A stretch of 64,000 bases of DNA, taken from positions 62,001-126,000 of the forward strand of contig JANRIG010000036.1 of the NCBI GenBank assembly GCA_033765235.1, written 5' to 3'. Below the pieces are notes generated by a model. It saw only the letters and a list, made by a program, of their open reading frames with translations. It did no database searches and was not told where the DNA came from. This DNA comes from JANRIG01 sp033765235. GTDB taxonomy: Bacteria; Bacteroidota; Bacteroidia; Cytophagales; UBA9547. Made by a program: the position numbers and the translations under genes. Below are positions 17,905 through 25,778 of this stretch, piece after piece (the first letter of the stretch is position 1; every line of letters begins with the position of its first letter).

Positions 17905-19356
17905 ATGAAAACAAAATATCTTTTTACATTACTAATAATGAGTATATATATATGTACTTGTAATACTAAAACCCAAACTAATGCTACTACAGACAATACC
18001 TGCTTATCATCATTAAAAGTATCGCCCAATGGGCGATACATACAAACCCGAGATGGGAAACCATTTTTCTACATGGGCGATACTTCTTGGGAACTATTTC
18101 ACAGGCTGAGTCGTGAAGAAATAAAACAATATTTAGAAAGTCGTAAGCAACTCATGTTTAATGTAGTACAAGCAGTAGCAATAGGAGAATTAGATGGTCT
18201 GAGAGCAAAAAACGCTTATGGAGACTTACCTATGAGGTTGGATAATATAGCCATACCTGATACTACCTCAGGCAATGATGTGAACGACACCCTGAGCTAC
18301 GACTATTGGGACCACATAGAATACGGTATAAAATTGGCTGCTAAAAATGATATGTACATAGCCCTGCTGCCCTGTTGGGGAGAGTATGTGACTCCCAGAT
18401 TCACAGACACTATTGTGTTTTCAGACAGTATCAAAGGCTATAACTATGGATGGTTCATAGGAAACAGATTTAAAAAATACAACAATATCATTTGGATACT
18501 CGGAGGCGATAGATTTCCTAATGAAATTGCCCATGGCATATCTACCTGGAACGCCATGGCCGAAGGCATCAATGATGGCGTATGCAATATATATGAACCA
18601 AACGGAAAGGCAAATTATGAATCTACATTTATGAGTTACCATTGCATGTATCCTGCTTCTGTATGGTTTGCATCTGCACCTTGGCTCGATGTGGATATGT
18701 GGGGCACCTATCACGAAAAACGCGACAACGACCGCTCCTTTGAAGTGCCTTATATATTAGCCAACAGCAAAAATATAAGACCTACTATCAATGCAGAACC
18801 TCCCTACGAGGATGCAGGTATAAATTATGATTTTAATAATGGATATTTTGATGACTTTGATGTGCGCCAACATGCCTATTGGTCTGTATTGGCCGGCTGC
18901 GTCGGGCATACCTATGGTAACAATGCCTTATGGCAATGCATTAATAAAAACACATACCATAAAAATCGTGACCCAAGGCACAAGCAGTGGTATGATGCAC
19001 TATACGCACAAGGAGCACAACAAATGAAATATTTGCGATTGCTTATAGAAGAAATAAATATATTAGAAATGGTACCCAACCAAAAACTCATAGCCTACAA
19101 CATCCACGACCCTACCGGGCACATACAAGCTGCCTCAGGCACAGACTTTGCACTGTACTATATACCCACAGGCAAAGAACTCAATGCACAAATGGGTATT
19201 ATAAAAGGTGAGAAAATATTTGCTACATGGTATGACCCTAAAACAGGACAAAAAACTCAAATAGGAGAGTATGTTAATAAAGGAATTGTAAAATTTACTC
19301 CTCCGGGCAAGCCTCAAAGAGGCAATGATTGGGTACTGATATTGAAGTCTTTATAA
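17905..19356 (+). CDS. Apiosidase-like (DUF4038/GH140-type) glycoside hydrolase, probable lipoprotein
   Basis: A 483-residue protein with a hydrophobic leader followed by CTCNTKT, a possible lipobox near residue 18 or 20 that would anchor it in a membrane. The body matches by eye the DUF4038 (beta/alpha)8 barrel used by GH140 apiosidases. It has the typical opening GRYIQTRDGKPFFYMGDTSW with a long Gly/Asp/Trp motif, FHRLSREEIKQYLESR, ALLPCWGEYV, NIIWILGGDRFPNE and INAEPPYED; the Asp/Glu in the last two are candidate catalytic residues. The C-terminal roughly 90 residues (FALYYIPTGKEL, ATWYDPKTGQK, KFTPPGKPQRGNDWVLIL) match the small beta domain that usually follows. No SusC/SusD pair is nearby, so this is not part of a standard polysaccharide utilisation locus in this window. 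Confidence 0.88.
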   Translation: MKTKYLFTLLIMSIYICTCNTKTQTNATTDNTCLSSLKVSPNGRYIQTRDGKPFFYMGDTSWELFHRLSREEIKQYLESRKQLMFNVVQAVAIGELDGLRAKNAYGDLPMRLDNIAIPDTTSGNDVNDTLSYDYWDHIEYGIKLAAKNDMYIALLPCWGEYVTPRFTDTIVFSDSIKGYNYGWFIGNRFKKYNNIIWILGGDRFPNEIAHGISTWNAMAEGINDGVCNIYEPNGKANYESTFMSYHCMYPASVWFASAPWLDVDMWGTYHEKRDNDRSFEVPYILANSKNIRPTINAEPPYEDAGINYDFNNGYFDDFDVRQHAYWSVLAGCVGHTYGNNALWQCINKNTYHKNRDPRHKQWYDALYAQGAQQMKYLRLLIEEINILEMVPNQKLIAYNIHDPTGHIQAASGTDFALYYIPTGKELNAQMGIIKGEKIFATWYDPKTGQKTQIGEYVNKGIVKFTPPGKPQRGNDWVLILKSL

Positions 19357-19368
19357 TGTAAAAAAGGG

Positions 19369-19442
19369 TGATCCCGACTGGATTCGAACCAGTGACCTAC
19401 TGCTTAGAAGGCAGTTGCTCTATCCAGCTGAGCTACGGGATC
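19369..19442 (-). tRNA. tRNA-Arg (anticodon UCU)
   Basis: A complete 74-base cloverleaf on the minus strand. The acceptor stem is GATCCCG paired with CGGGATC, with discriminator A. The D arm contains AGCTCAGCTGGATAGAGC, the anticodon loop is CTTCTAA with anticodon TCT, and the T arm holds GGTTCGAATCC. CCA is not encoded. It reads codons AGA and AGG. Confidence 0.97.
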
Positions 19443-19935
19443 TTAAATGGGCTGCAAATATCTTAATTTTTATCATATTGTGCAAATATTAACACATATC
19501 ATTTATTATACCCCCCCCAAAAAAATCCATAGAATTTTATCATTAGCATATATTTAGCATATTGGGCATACAAATTCTCAGAAACTGCCATTATCCAAAA
19601 ATACGCAATAGAGATTGTAATGAAAGCTATAAGTACAATGAAATGAGTATGTTGGAGTAAAAATTTGGGGGAGATAATAGTGAACTATTTTGAAGTCAAA
19701 TTTTGACAAAACTTGTTCATTTTTAAGTAATTATGGTATGTAATAAATTTCTAATGCGTATTTTGGCATTATTTTAGTCTTTCATCTATACTCCTGCACA
19801 TACTGCATATGCATCAAATGTACTGATACTACAAAGTAGTATTATTTTATTGCACCCAATACTATTATTTGCCTCATCGGGAATTATTGCAAATTATTAG
19901 TCAATGGTTGATAAATGTAATAGCAAAATTTATCC
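19443..19935. other. Long intergenic region with a C8 tract and two inverted repeats
   Basis: About 490 bases of AT-rich sequence before ispG, with no convincing gene. It holds a C8-A7 run (19511-19525), a 13-base near-perfect palindrome GTCAAA-T-TTTGAC (19695-19707) that could be a protein-binding site, and a hairpin ATACTAC-AAA-GTAGTAT (19826-19842) followed by a T-rich stretch that could act as a weak terminator. Confidence 0.45.
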
Positions 19936-19943
19936 TAATTTTG
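19936..19943 (+). promoter_or_regulatory. -7 box TAATTTTG for ispG
   Basis: An exact TAnnTTTG match 38 bases before the ATG at 19982. It lies inside the longer possible reading frame that opens at 19904, which supports 19982 as the true start. A TTG at 19908-19910 is 25 bases upstream, longer than usual spacing. Confidence 0.5.
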
Positions 19944-19981
19944 TAGTAGATATGGTCTGTCACATATCATTATCATCATAT

Positions 19982-21937
19982 ATGGATAACCTCTATTGTA
20001 CCAGCCTCACCCAATACATACGCCGCAAAACTGTAAATGTACAAATAGGCAACTTATATATTGGCTCCGACTACCCCATACGTGTACAATCTATGACCAC
20101 CATAGACACTATGGATACCCAAGGCTCTGTGCAGCAAGCTATACGGATGATAGAAGCAGGGTGTGAGCTGGTACGTATCACAGCACCAAGCATAAAAGAA
20201 GCACAAAATCTTGAAAACATAAAAAATGAACTGCGCAAACTCGGATACCATACCCCCTTGGTGGCCGATATACATTTTACCCCCAATGCTGCAGAGCTTG
20301 CAGCACGTATTGTAGAAAAAGTACGTATAAACCCCGGCAACTATGCAGACCGCAAACGGTTTGAATCTATACAATACACCGAAAAATCCTACATGGCTGA
20401 ACTTGAACGCATTAGAGAAAAATTTTTGCCACTTGTAAAAATATGCAAAGAATATGGTACTGCCATGCGTATAGGCACCAACCATGGCTCGCTGAGCGAC
20501 CGTATCATGAGCCGCTACGGCGATAACCCTCTAGGCATGGTAGAGTCTGCTTTGGAGTTTGTAAAAATATGTGAAGATGCACAATTTTACAATATCATCA
20601 TTTCTATGAAGTCCAGCAACCCACAGGTGATGGTACAAGCCTATCGCATGCTGGTACACAGGCTTCATACGGATGGGCATAAGCCATATCCGCTGCATCT
20701 TGGTGTCACTGAGGCAGGTGAGGCAGAAGACGGTCGCATAAAGTCAGCCGTAGGCATAGGTACACTACTCGAAGACGGACTTGGCGATACTGTACGAGTA
20801 TCGCTCACAGAAGCCCCTGAGTGTGAGATGCCTGTAGCCCAAAAGTTAATACACAGATACACCCATAGGGCAGAGCATAAACCTATCAAAGAGGTAGCTC
20901 ATTACCCCATTCATCCATTCGAATATACAAGACGTAAGTCTGCAGAAGTAGCCAATATAGGGGCACACAATGTACCCAGAGTCATTGCAGACCTTAGTCA
21001 TGTGGCTGATATACAATATCATACATTAAAATCTATAGGGCATCATTACTTTGCACTTACTGATAAATGGGTGATGACAGACCAAGGGGCAGACTATATT
21101 TACACAGGGTTGAATAATATTGACTTTATGCTGCCCAATGGCTTAAAGCAAATAGTAGATTATGAAAATTGGGTCAATACTAATAATACTACCCATATAT
21201 TTCCCATGCTCACGTATGAACAATATATAAATAAGTATGACTTGGAAAAATACAAAAGTTTACATTTTATAAAAACCAACTACAAAGCACTTACACCTGA
21301 TTTTTACAATAAATTAAAAAATGACCACAGCGCAGTATTAGTATTACACACTCACAATACACATGCTATGGCTGCAATTCGTAGGATTTGCTTTTATTTG
21401 TATGAAAATGAGATATATAGCCCTATAATAATACAAAGGCAATATGATGATATACTTGACGATGAATTGCTGCTACATGCCTCCACAGATATAGGAGGCT
21501 TGCTCATAGATGGCTTTGGCGATGGTATATTGCTTTCTACAGAGCTTTTGCAACCACAAAATATTACCCCTGACAAATTAAAATTGTACAACCACACAGC
21601 CTTTGGCATATTGCAGGCTGCACGCACCCGCATGTCTAAAACGGAGTACATATCATGCCCCTCTTGCGGCCGCACACTCTTTGACCTGCAAGACACTACC
21701 GCCATGATACGAAAGCGCACAGACCACCTCAAAGGACTCAAAATAGGCATTATGGGTTGTATTGTAAACGGTCCGGGCGAGATGGCAGATGCAGACTTTG
21801 GGTATGTAGGTGTAGGCAAAGACAAAATAGCACTCTACAAAGGCAAAGAAGTGGTGAACAAATCAGTACCTGCCTCAGAAGCACTTGATGAACTCATAAA
21901 CCTCATAAAGGCACACGGAATGTGGGTAGAGCCATAG
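19982..21937 (+). CDS. ispG: 4-hydroxy-3-methylbut-2-enyl diphosphate synthase, long form (GcpE/IspG)
   Basis: This enzyme makes HMBPP from MEcPP with a [4Fe-4S] cluster in the non-mevalonate isoprenoid pathway. The TIM-barrel start is clear (YPIRVQSMTTIDTMD, VADIHFTPNAAELAA, MRIGTNHGSLSDRIMSRYGD). The C-terminal cluster domain has CPSCGRTLFDL and IMGCIVNGPGEMADADFGYV with the three Cys ligands. At about 650 residues it is the large-insert version typical of Bacteroidota, chlamydiae and plants. The frame is open from 19904, but the 26 extra residues look unlike the family and contain the probable promoter. Starting at ATG 19982 gives MDNLYCTSLTQYIRRKT, a normal N-terminus. It appears to be monocistronic. 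Confidence 0.96.
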   Translation: MDNLYCTSLTQYIRRKTVNVQIGNLYIGSDYPIRVQSMTTIDTMDTQGSVQQAIRMIEAGCELVRITAPSIKEAQNLENIKNELRKLGYHTPLVADIHFTPNAAELAARIVEKVRINPGNYADRKRFESIQYTEKSYMAELERIREKFLPLVKICKEYGTAMRIGTNHGSLSDRIMSRYGDNPLGMVESALEFVKICEDAQFYNIIISMKSSNPQVMVQAYRMLVHRLHTDGHKPYPLHLGVTEAGEAEDGRIKSAVGIGTLLEDGLGDTVRVSLTEAPECEMPVAQKLIHRYTHRAEHKPIKEVAHYPIHPFEYTRRKSAEVANIGAHNVPRVIADLSHVADIQYHTLKSIGHHYFALTDKWVMTDQGADYIYTGLNNIDFMLPNGLKQIVDYENWVNTNNTTHIFPMLTYEQYINKYDLEKYKSLHFIKTNYKALTPDFYNKLKNDHSAVLVLHTHNTHAMAAIRRICFYLYENEIYSPIIIQRQYDDILDDELLLHASTDIGGLLIDGFGDGILLSTELLQPQNITPDKLKLYNHTAFGILQAARTRMSKTEYISCPSCGRTLFDLQDTTAMIRKRTDHLKGLKIGIMGCIVNGPGEMADADFGYVGVGKDKIALYKGKEVVNKSVPASEALDELINLIKAHGMWVEP

Positions 21938-22091
21938 TGAGTGGCTGAGTGAGCTTTTGTAATTTTGATGGTTCTTTGCAAAGTTTATCAATTCAAAAAA
22001 ATGTCCAATTATTAGCATTTAAGACAATTCACAAAGTGCAACATTACAGACTTATTTTTGCATTGTGCAAAACTATGTAGAAGGCATAGTG

Positions 22092-22099
22092 TATTTTTG
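22092..22099 (+). promoter_or_regulatory. -7 box TATTTTTG upstream of the phosphohexomutase gene
   Basis: An exact TAnnTTTG match ending 20 bases before the ATG at 22120. A second TATTTTTG occurs about 40 bases further upstream. No -33 box at standard spacing is evident. Confidence 0.5.
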
Positions 22100-22119
22100 T
22101 GAAGTAATATTTAGTATTT

Positions 22120-23502
22120 ATGTCATTAATAAAATCAGTATCAGGCATCAGAGGTACCATAGGAGGCACCGCAGGGCACAATCTCACCCCTCAAGATGCA
22201 GTGCTCTACACCGCAGCATTTGCTACTTGGCTCAAATATACCCACAATACCCCCACTGTGATAGTAGGAAGAGATGCCCGCACTACTGGGGAGCAACTCA
22301 CAATGATAGTGTGCAATACACTGATAATGTGTGGAATAAATGTGATACAAGCAGGGCTCACTACTACTCCTACATTAGCATTGGGTGTAGAATGCAGCCA
22401 TGCACAAGGAGGCATAATGCTCACCGCAAGCCATAACCCCGCACAGTGGAACGCTCTCAAACTATTTAACCAAAAAGGCGAATTTCTCACTGCTGAAGAA
22501 GGCAAAGTAGTACTAAACATTGCGCACAAAAATGACATCATATACGCTGAGTGGAACATGCAAGGGGTAAATAAACAGGGGATAGATTTCCTCCAATATC
22601 ATATCAATCAAATATGTGCGCTGCCATTGGTAGATATTGAAGCCATAAAAAATGCCAACTTTAAAATAGTCGTAGACGGCATTAACTCATCAGGAGGTAT
22701 AGCAGTACCTGCTATACTCAAGGCACTGGGTATAAGGCATATAAAAGAGATGAACTGTGAACCTACAGGTCACTTTGCACACAACCCTGAACCTCTGCCA
22801 CAAAACCTCACAAGTGTATGCAATGAGGTGACCAGTGCAGAATACGACCTAGCCATAGTAGTAGACCCCGATGTAGACAGGCTATGCTTTATTTGTGAAG
22901 ACGGTAGCATGTTTGGCGAAGAATATACCTTGGTGGCAGTGGCCAAATATGTATTGCAGCATACTTCCGGCAATACCGTATCAAACCTATCGTCGAGCAG
23001 AGCACTCAAAGATATTACTATCTCTGCCGGAGGGCAATATTATGCATCAGCAGTGGGCGAAGCACATGTAGTACAAAAAATGAAAGAAGTAAATGCAGTG
23101 ATAGGAGGTGAGGGCAACGGAGGCGTAATATACCCACCACTGCACTACGGGCGCGATGCTTTAGTAGGCATTGCCTTGTTTTTGAGTGCGTTGGCCAAGT
23201 TTGGAAAGCCCGCATCTTTTTACAGAGCCACACTGCCACAGTATCACATATCCAAAAATAAAATAGAACTCACGCCCGATATAGATATAGATATAGTATT
23301 GGCAGGTATCAAATCACAATATGCCGGCCATGATACAGATATTACAGATGGTGTAAAGATAAACTTTGACGCTGAGTGGGTGCATTTGCGCCCATCCAAT
23401 ACAGAACCTATCATAAGAATATATGCAGAGTCTGCTACAAATGCCACCGCAGACTATCTTGCCGAAAAAATAATAAAAGATATAAAAGAGTTGATTAATT
23501 AA
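22120..23502 (+). CDS. glmM: Phosphoglucosamine mutase / phosphomannomutase family enzyme
   Basis: A 460-residue alpha-D-phosphohexomutase. The N-terminus MSLIKSVSGIRGTIGG is typical of the Bacteroidota GlmM-like enzyme. The catalytic phosphoserine lies in MLTASHNPAQWNALK, the metal-binding loop is DPDVDRLCF, the sugar-binding loop is GGEGNGGVI, and the phosphate-binding C-terminal loop is RPSNTEPIIRIYAE. It probably interconverts glucosamine-6-P and glucosamine-1-P for cell-wall and LPS precursors. Sequence alone does not exclude mannose or glucose phosphates as substrates. plsY follows in the same direction 83 bases on. Confidence 0.9.
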   Translation: MSLIKSVSGIRGTIGGTAGHNLTPQDAVLYTAAFATWLKYTHNTPTVIVGRDARTTGEQLTMIVCNTLIMCGINVIQAGLTTTPTLALGVECSHAQGGIMLTASHNPAQWNALKLFNQKGEFLTAEEGKVVLNIAHKNDIIYAEWNMQGVNKQGIDFLQYHINQICALPLVDIEAIKNANFKIVVDGINSSGGIAVPAILKALGIRHIKEMNCEPTGHFAHNPEPLPQNLTSVCNEVTSAEYDLAIVVDPDVDRLCFICEDGSMFGEEYTLVAVAKYVLQHTSGNTVSNLSSSRALKDITISAGGQYYASAVGEAHVVQKMKEVNAVIGGEGNGGVIYPPLHYGRDALVGIALFLSALAKFGKPASFYRATLPQYHISKNKIELTPDIDIDIVLAGIKSQYAGHDTDITDGVKINFDAEWVHLRPSNTEPIIRIYAESATNATADYLAEKIIKDIKELIN

Positions 23503-23585
23503 TTATTATTGCCTCATAATTTAGCAGTTTTACAAAAAATTATTACTTTAATGCAAATAAATTAATCGCTTACGTATAATAATAT

Positions 23586-24230
23586 ATGATACAAATTTTG
23601 ATATTTATCACTTTAGGATTTGTGGCATACTTCATGGGAGCCATTCCCACCGCTGTGTGGTATGGTAAGTGGTTTCACAATGTAGATGTGCGTGAGCATG
23701 GCAGCAAAAATGCAGGTGCTACCAATACCTTCAGAGTACTTGGTCAAAAAGCAGGAATAATAGTATTTATCATAGATGTTCTCAAAGGCTTTGCTGCCAC
23801 CTCAATGGCTAATTTATTGTATTTTGACGACCGTATTTGGGACTATGAGGTAGCAGAGTTTAAAATATTATACGGTCTTTTGGCTGTATTCGGGCATATA
23901 TATTCAGTATTTATTGGGTTCAAAGGGGGCAAAGGCGTAGCCACATCACTGGGGCTGGGCTTGTGTATGTTTCCGACGGTAGCATTGATATGTTTTGGTA
24001 TATTTTTGATAATACTATATTTGTCTAAATATGTATCTGTAGGGTCTATGGCAGCTACCTTGGCATTTCCTTTGCTCATGCTCACTTCATGGTTTACCCC
24101 CGACGATTATTTGATTACCATATTTGGCTTCATGGCATTTTTATTGGTAGTATATACCCATCGCAAAAACATAGTGCGACTCATAAACGGTGAGGAAAAC
24201 AAAGTATATTTAATCAAAAAAAGAGGATAG
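23586..24230 (+). CDS. plsY: Glycerol-3-phosphate acyltransferase PlsY
   Basis: A 214-residue inner-membrane protein with about five hydrophobic segments. It carries the three PlsY signatures: a Ser/Gly-Ile-Pro motif in MGAIPTAVWYG, HGSKNAGATNTFRVLG (acyl-phosphate binding), and GHIYSVFIGFKGGKGVATSLG (catalytic His and glycine-rich loop). It moves an acyl group from acyl phosphate to glycerol-3-phosphate, the first step of phospholipid synthesis. ridA begins 31 bases after it and may be cotranscribed. Confidence 0.95.
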   Translation: MIQILIFITLGFVAYFMGAIPTAVWYGKWFHNVDVREHGSKNAGATNTFRVLGQKAGIIVFIIDVLKGFAATSMANLLYFDDRIWDYEVAEFKILYGLLAVFGHIYSVFIGFKGGKGVATSLGLGLCMFPTVALICFGIFLIILYLSKYVSVGSMAATLAFPLLMLTSWFTPDDYLITIFGFMAFLLVVYTHRKNIVRLINGEENKVYLIKKRG

Positions 24231-24261
24231 TTTTGCGCACATATATTATTCAAAATTTACC

Positions 24262-24639
24262 ATGAAAGAAATTATTCAAACCGCTAAAGCACCGGCACCT
24301 ATCGGTCCCTACAGTCAGGCAGTGAAGGTAGGCAATGTACTCTATATGTCCGGACAAATAGCACTGATACCCGGCACAGGAGACCTTAACAATACAGACA
24401 TAAATGCAGAAGCTCACCAAGTGCTCAAAAATATAGGTGAAGTATTGCAAGCAGCAGGCATGAACTATGAAAATGTAGTGAAAACACAAATATTCCTAAA
24501 AAATTTAGACGATTTTGCTATTGTGAATGAAATATACGGTCAATATTTTGTGAGCCATCATCCGGCGCGTGATACAGTACAGGTAGCCAAGCTACCCAAA
24601 GACGTAAAGGTTGAAATATCGTGCATAGCTGTGAAGTAA
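24262..24639 (+). CDS. ridA: RidA family enamine/imine deaminase
   Basis: A 125-residue protein of standard RidA length. KAPAPIGPYSQAVKVGNVLY, MSGQIALIPGTG, NIGEVLQAAGMNYENVVKTQ, FLKNLDDFAIVNEIYGQYF and the C-terminal PARDTVQVAKLPKDVKVEIS are the family pattern, including the conserved Arg that holds the substrate carboxylate. The enzyme hydrolyses reactive 2-aminoacrylate-type enamines formed by PLP enzymes, protecting for example branched-chain amino acid synthesis. It is cytoplasmic and trimeric in the family. Confidence 0.95.
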   Translation: MKEIIQTAKAPAPIGPYSQAVKVGNVLYMSGQIALIPGTGDLNNTDINAEAHQVLKNIGEVLQAAGMNYENVVKTQIFLKNLDDFAIVNEIYGQYFVSHHPARDTVQVAKLPKDVKVEISCIAVK

Positions 24640-24734
24640 TTTATTCTCGATACAGTTATATGCACTTATAACATATATTTTCTATTGTGCACTTATGTAT
24701 CTGAATGGTAAGAATTTGAATATTACTAAATCAA

Positions 24735-25100
24735 CTATTTGGCACTTATAAGTTTTTTTGAGTCGAGCAACTTAGCACCCGCATATATGTTGCAAAAATA
24801 TATACCTTGGGCAAGTTCTTTTATTTGCGCTTTGTACAAGTATCCGCTGCCTGAGTCAGTGAGCTCTATATCTAAGAGCTCTACTCCAATGATGTCATAA
24901 ATTTTCACATGGGTAGGTCGCTCAAGGTGCGAAACTATCTCTATATTTACAATTTCTTTGAATGGATTGGGATATGCTTTAATTTCTATTTCACCACCAC
25001 TTACAATAGTATAGTTAGAGTGTGTCAAAAGCTTTGATGCCTCCAATGATGTGCACATGCACATAAAAATAATACACAATAGAGTAATTAATAAATTCAT
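24735..25100 (-). CDS. Very small secreted protein consisting of little more than a T9SS type A sorting domain
   Basis: About 121 residues. After a signal peptide (NLLITLLCIIFMCMC...) only some 20 residues precede the sorting domain, IEIKAYPNPFKEIVNIEIV. That domain has the YPNP hallmark, then VKIYDIIGVELLDIEL and a C-terminal AQGIYFCNIYAG and LDSKKLISAK. It is thus a signal peptide plus C-terminal domain with almost no cargo. The frame extends to a TTG at 25109, but that codon lies inside the likely promoter, so ATG 25100 is preferred. T9SS components such as PorA are also CTD-carrying; an accessory role is an inference. A truncated remnant of a larger cargo is the alternative. It is convergent with ridA and diverges from ruvA. 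Confidence 0.8.
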   Translation of the reverse strand: MNLLITLLCIIFMCMCTSLEASKLLTHSNYTIVSGGEIEIKAYPNPFKEIVNIEIVSHLERPTHVKIYDIIGVELLDIELTDSGSGYLYKAQIKELAQGIYFCNIYAGAKLLDSKKLISAK

Positions 25101-25106
25101 ATTTCG

Positions 25107-25138
25107 CAAATATACAAAAAAATTAGTTTTTTTTGCAA
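25107..25138 (-). promoter_or_regulatory. Bacteroidota-type promoter, near-leaderless, for the sorting-domain protein
   Basis: On the minus strand, TTG (25138-25136), 21 bases, then TATATTTG (25114-25107). The ATG at 25100 begins 6 bases after the box, so the mRNA should have almost no leader. This also rules out a start at 25109. Confidence 0.7.
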
Positions 25139-25172
25139 CCCCAAGTAATTTTATATTTAATATTTACAAATA

Positions 25173-25766
25173 ATGATAGCATTTATAGAAGGAATAATAG
25201 CTCACAGAGACCCTGCTACAGTAGTGCTCAATGTGCAAGGGGTAGGCTATGAAATGAGGATTTCGCTGCAAACCTATACAAAACTAAAAAACTTAGAAAA
25301 GTGCAAGTTATACACCATACTTTCTATCAGGGAAGATGCCCATACGCTCTATGGTTTTTTTGAATTATCCGAAAAAAAGCTATTCATTGAGCTCACAAGC
25401 ATTTCGGGCATAGGACCCGCCACGGCGCTTACCATATTATCATCACTATCTTTTGCCGAACTGCACGAAGCCATAGCCCGCGAAGACCTGCGTACCATAC
25501 AATCTATCAAAGGAATAGGGCAAAAAACAGCCCAAAGACTCATACTTGAGCTCAAAGACAAACTTAAAAAAGAACCAATTGTTTCAAATTCTCAAAATAT
25601 TACTATATCTTCGCATTCGATAATAAAAAACGAAGCTTTGGATGCCCTTACAGTATTAGGAATACCCAGAGCTGCGGCAGATAAAGTATTAGACAATATA
25701 CTCAAAACGAATGATTTAAATATTACCACAGAAGAACTTATTAAAATAGCGCTTAAATCGGCGTAA
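25173..25766 (+). CDS. ruvA: Holliday junction branch migration protein RuvA
   Basis: A 197-residue protein of standard length. The N-terminal OB fold starts MIAFIEGIIAHRDPATVVLN, with VQGVGYEMRISLQTY and LYTILSIREDAHTLYGFFE. The tandem helix-hairpin-helix motifs are LTSISGIGPATALTILSSL and IQSIKGIGQKTAQRLILELK. The C-terminal helical domain that binds RuvB is residues about 150-197. RuvA tetramers hold the four-way junction during recombination. sprA begins 12 bases after its stop. A ruvA-sprA order is, as I recall, also seen in gliding flavobacteria, so cotranscription is likely. Confidence 0.96.
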   Translation: MIAFIEGIIAHRDPATVVLNVQGVGYEMRISLQTYTKLKNLEKCKLYTILSIREDAHTLYGFFELSEKKLFIELTSISGIGPATALTILSSLSFAELHEAIAREDLRTIQSIKGIGQKTAQRLILELKDKLKKEPIVSNSQNITISSHSIIKNEALDALTVLGIPRAAADKVLDNILKTNDLNITTEELIKIALKSA

Positions 25767-25778
25767 TAAATTTTCGTT

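Noticed and set aside
17841..17907. Charged, coiled-coil-like frame ending in an ATGA overlap with the GH140-like start
   Set aside because: It has no start codon and is only about 26 codons long. It is too short to call and may be a remnant or chance.
19904..19981. N-terminal extension of ispG to ATG 19904
   Set aside because: The extension overlaps a likely promoter box, and its residues do not resemble the conserved start of the family.
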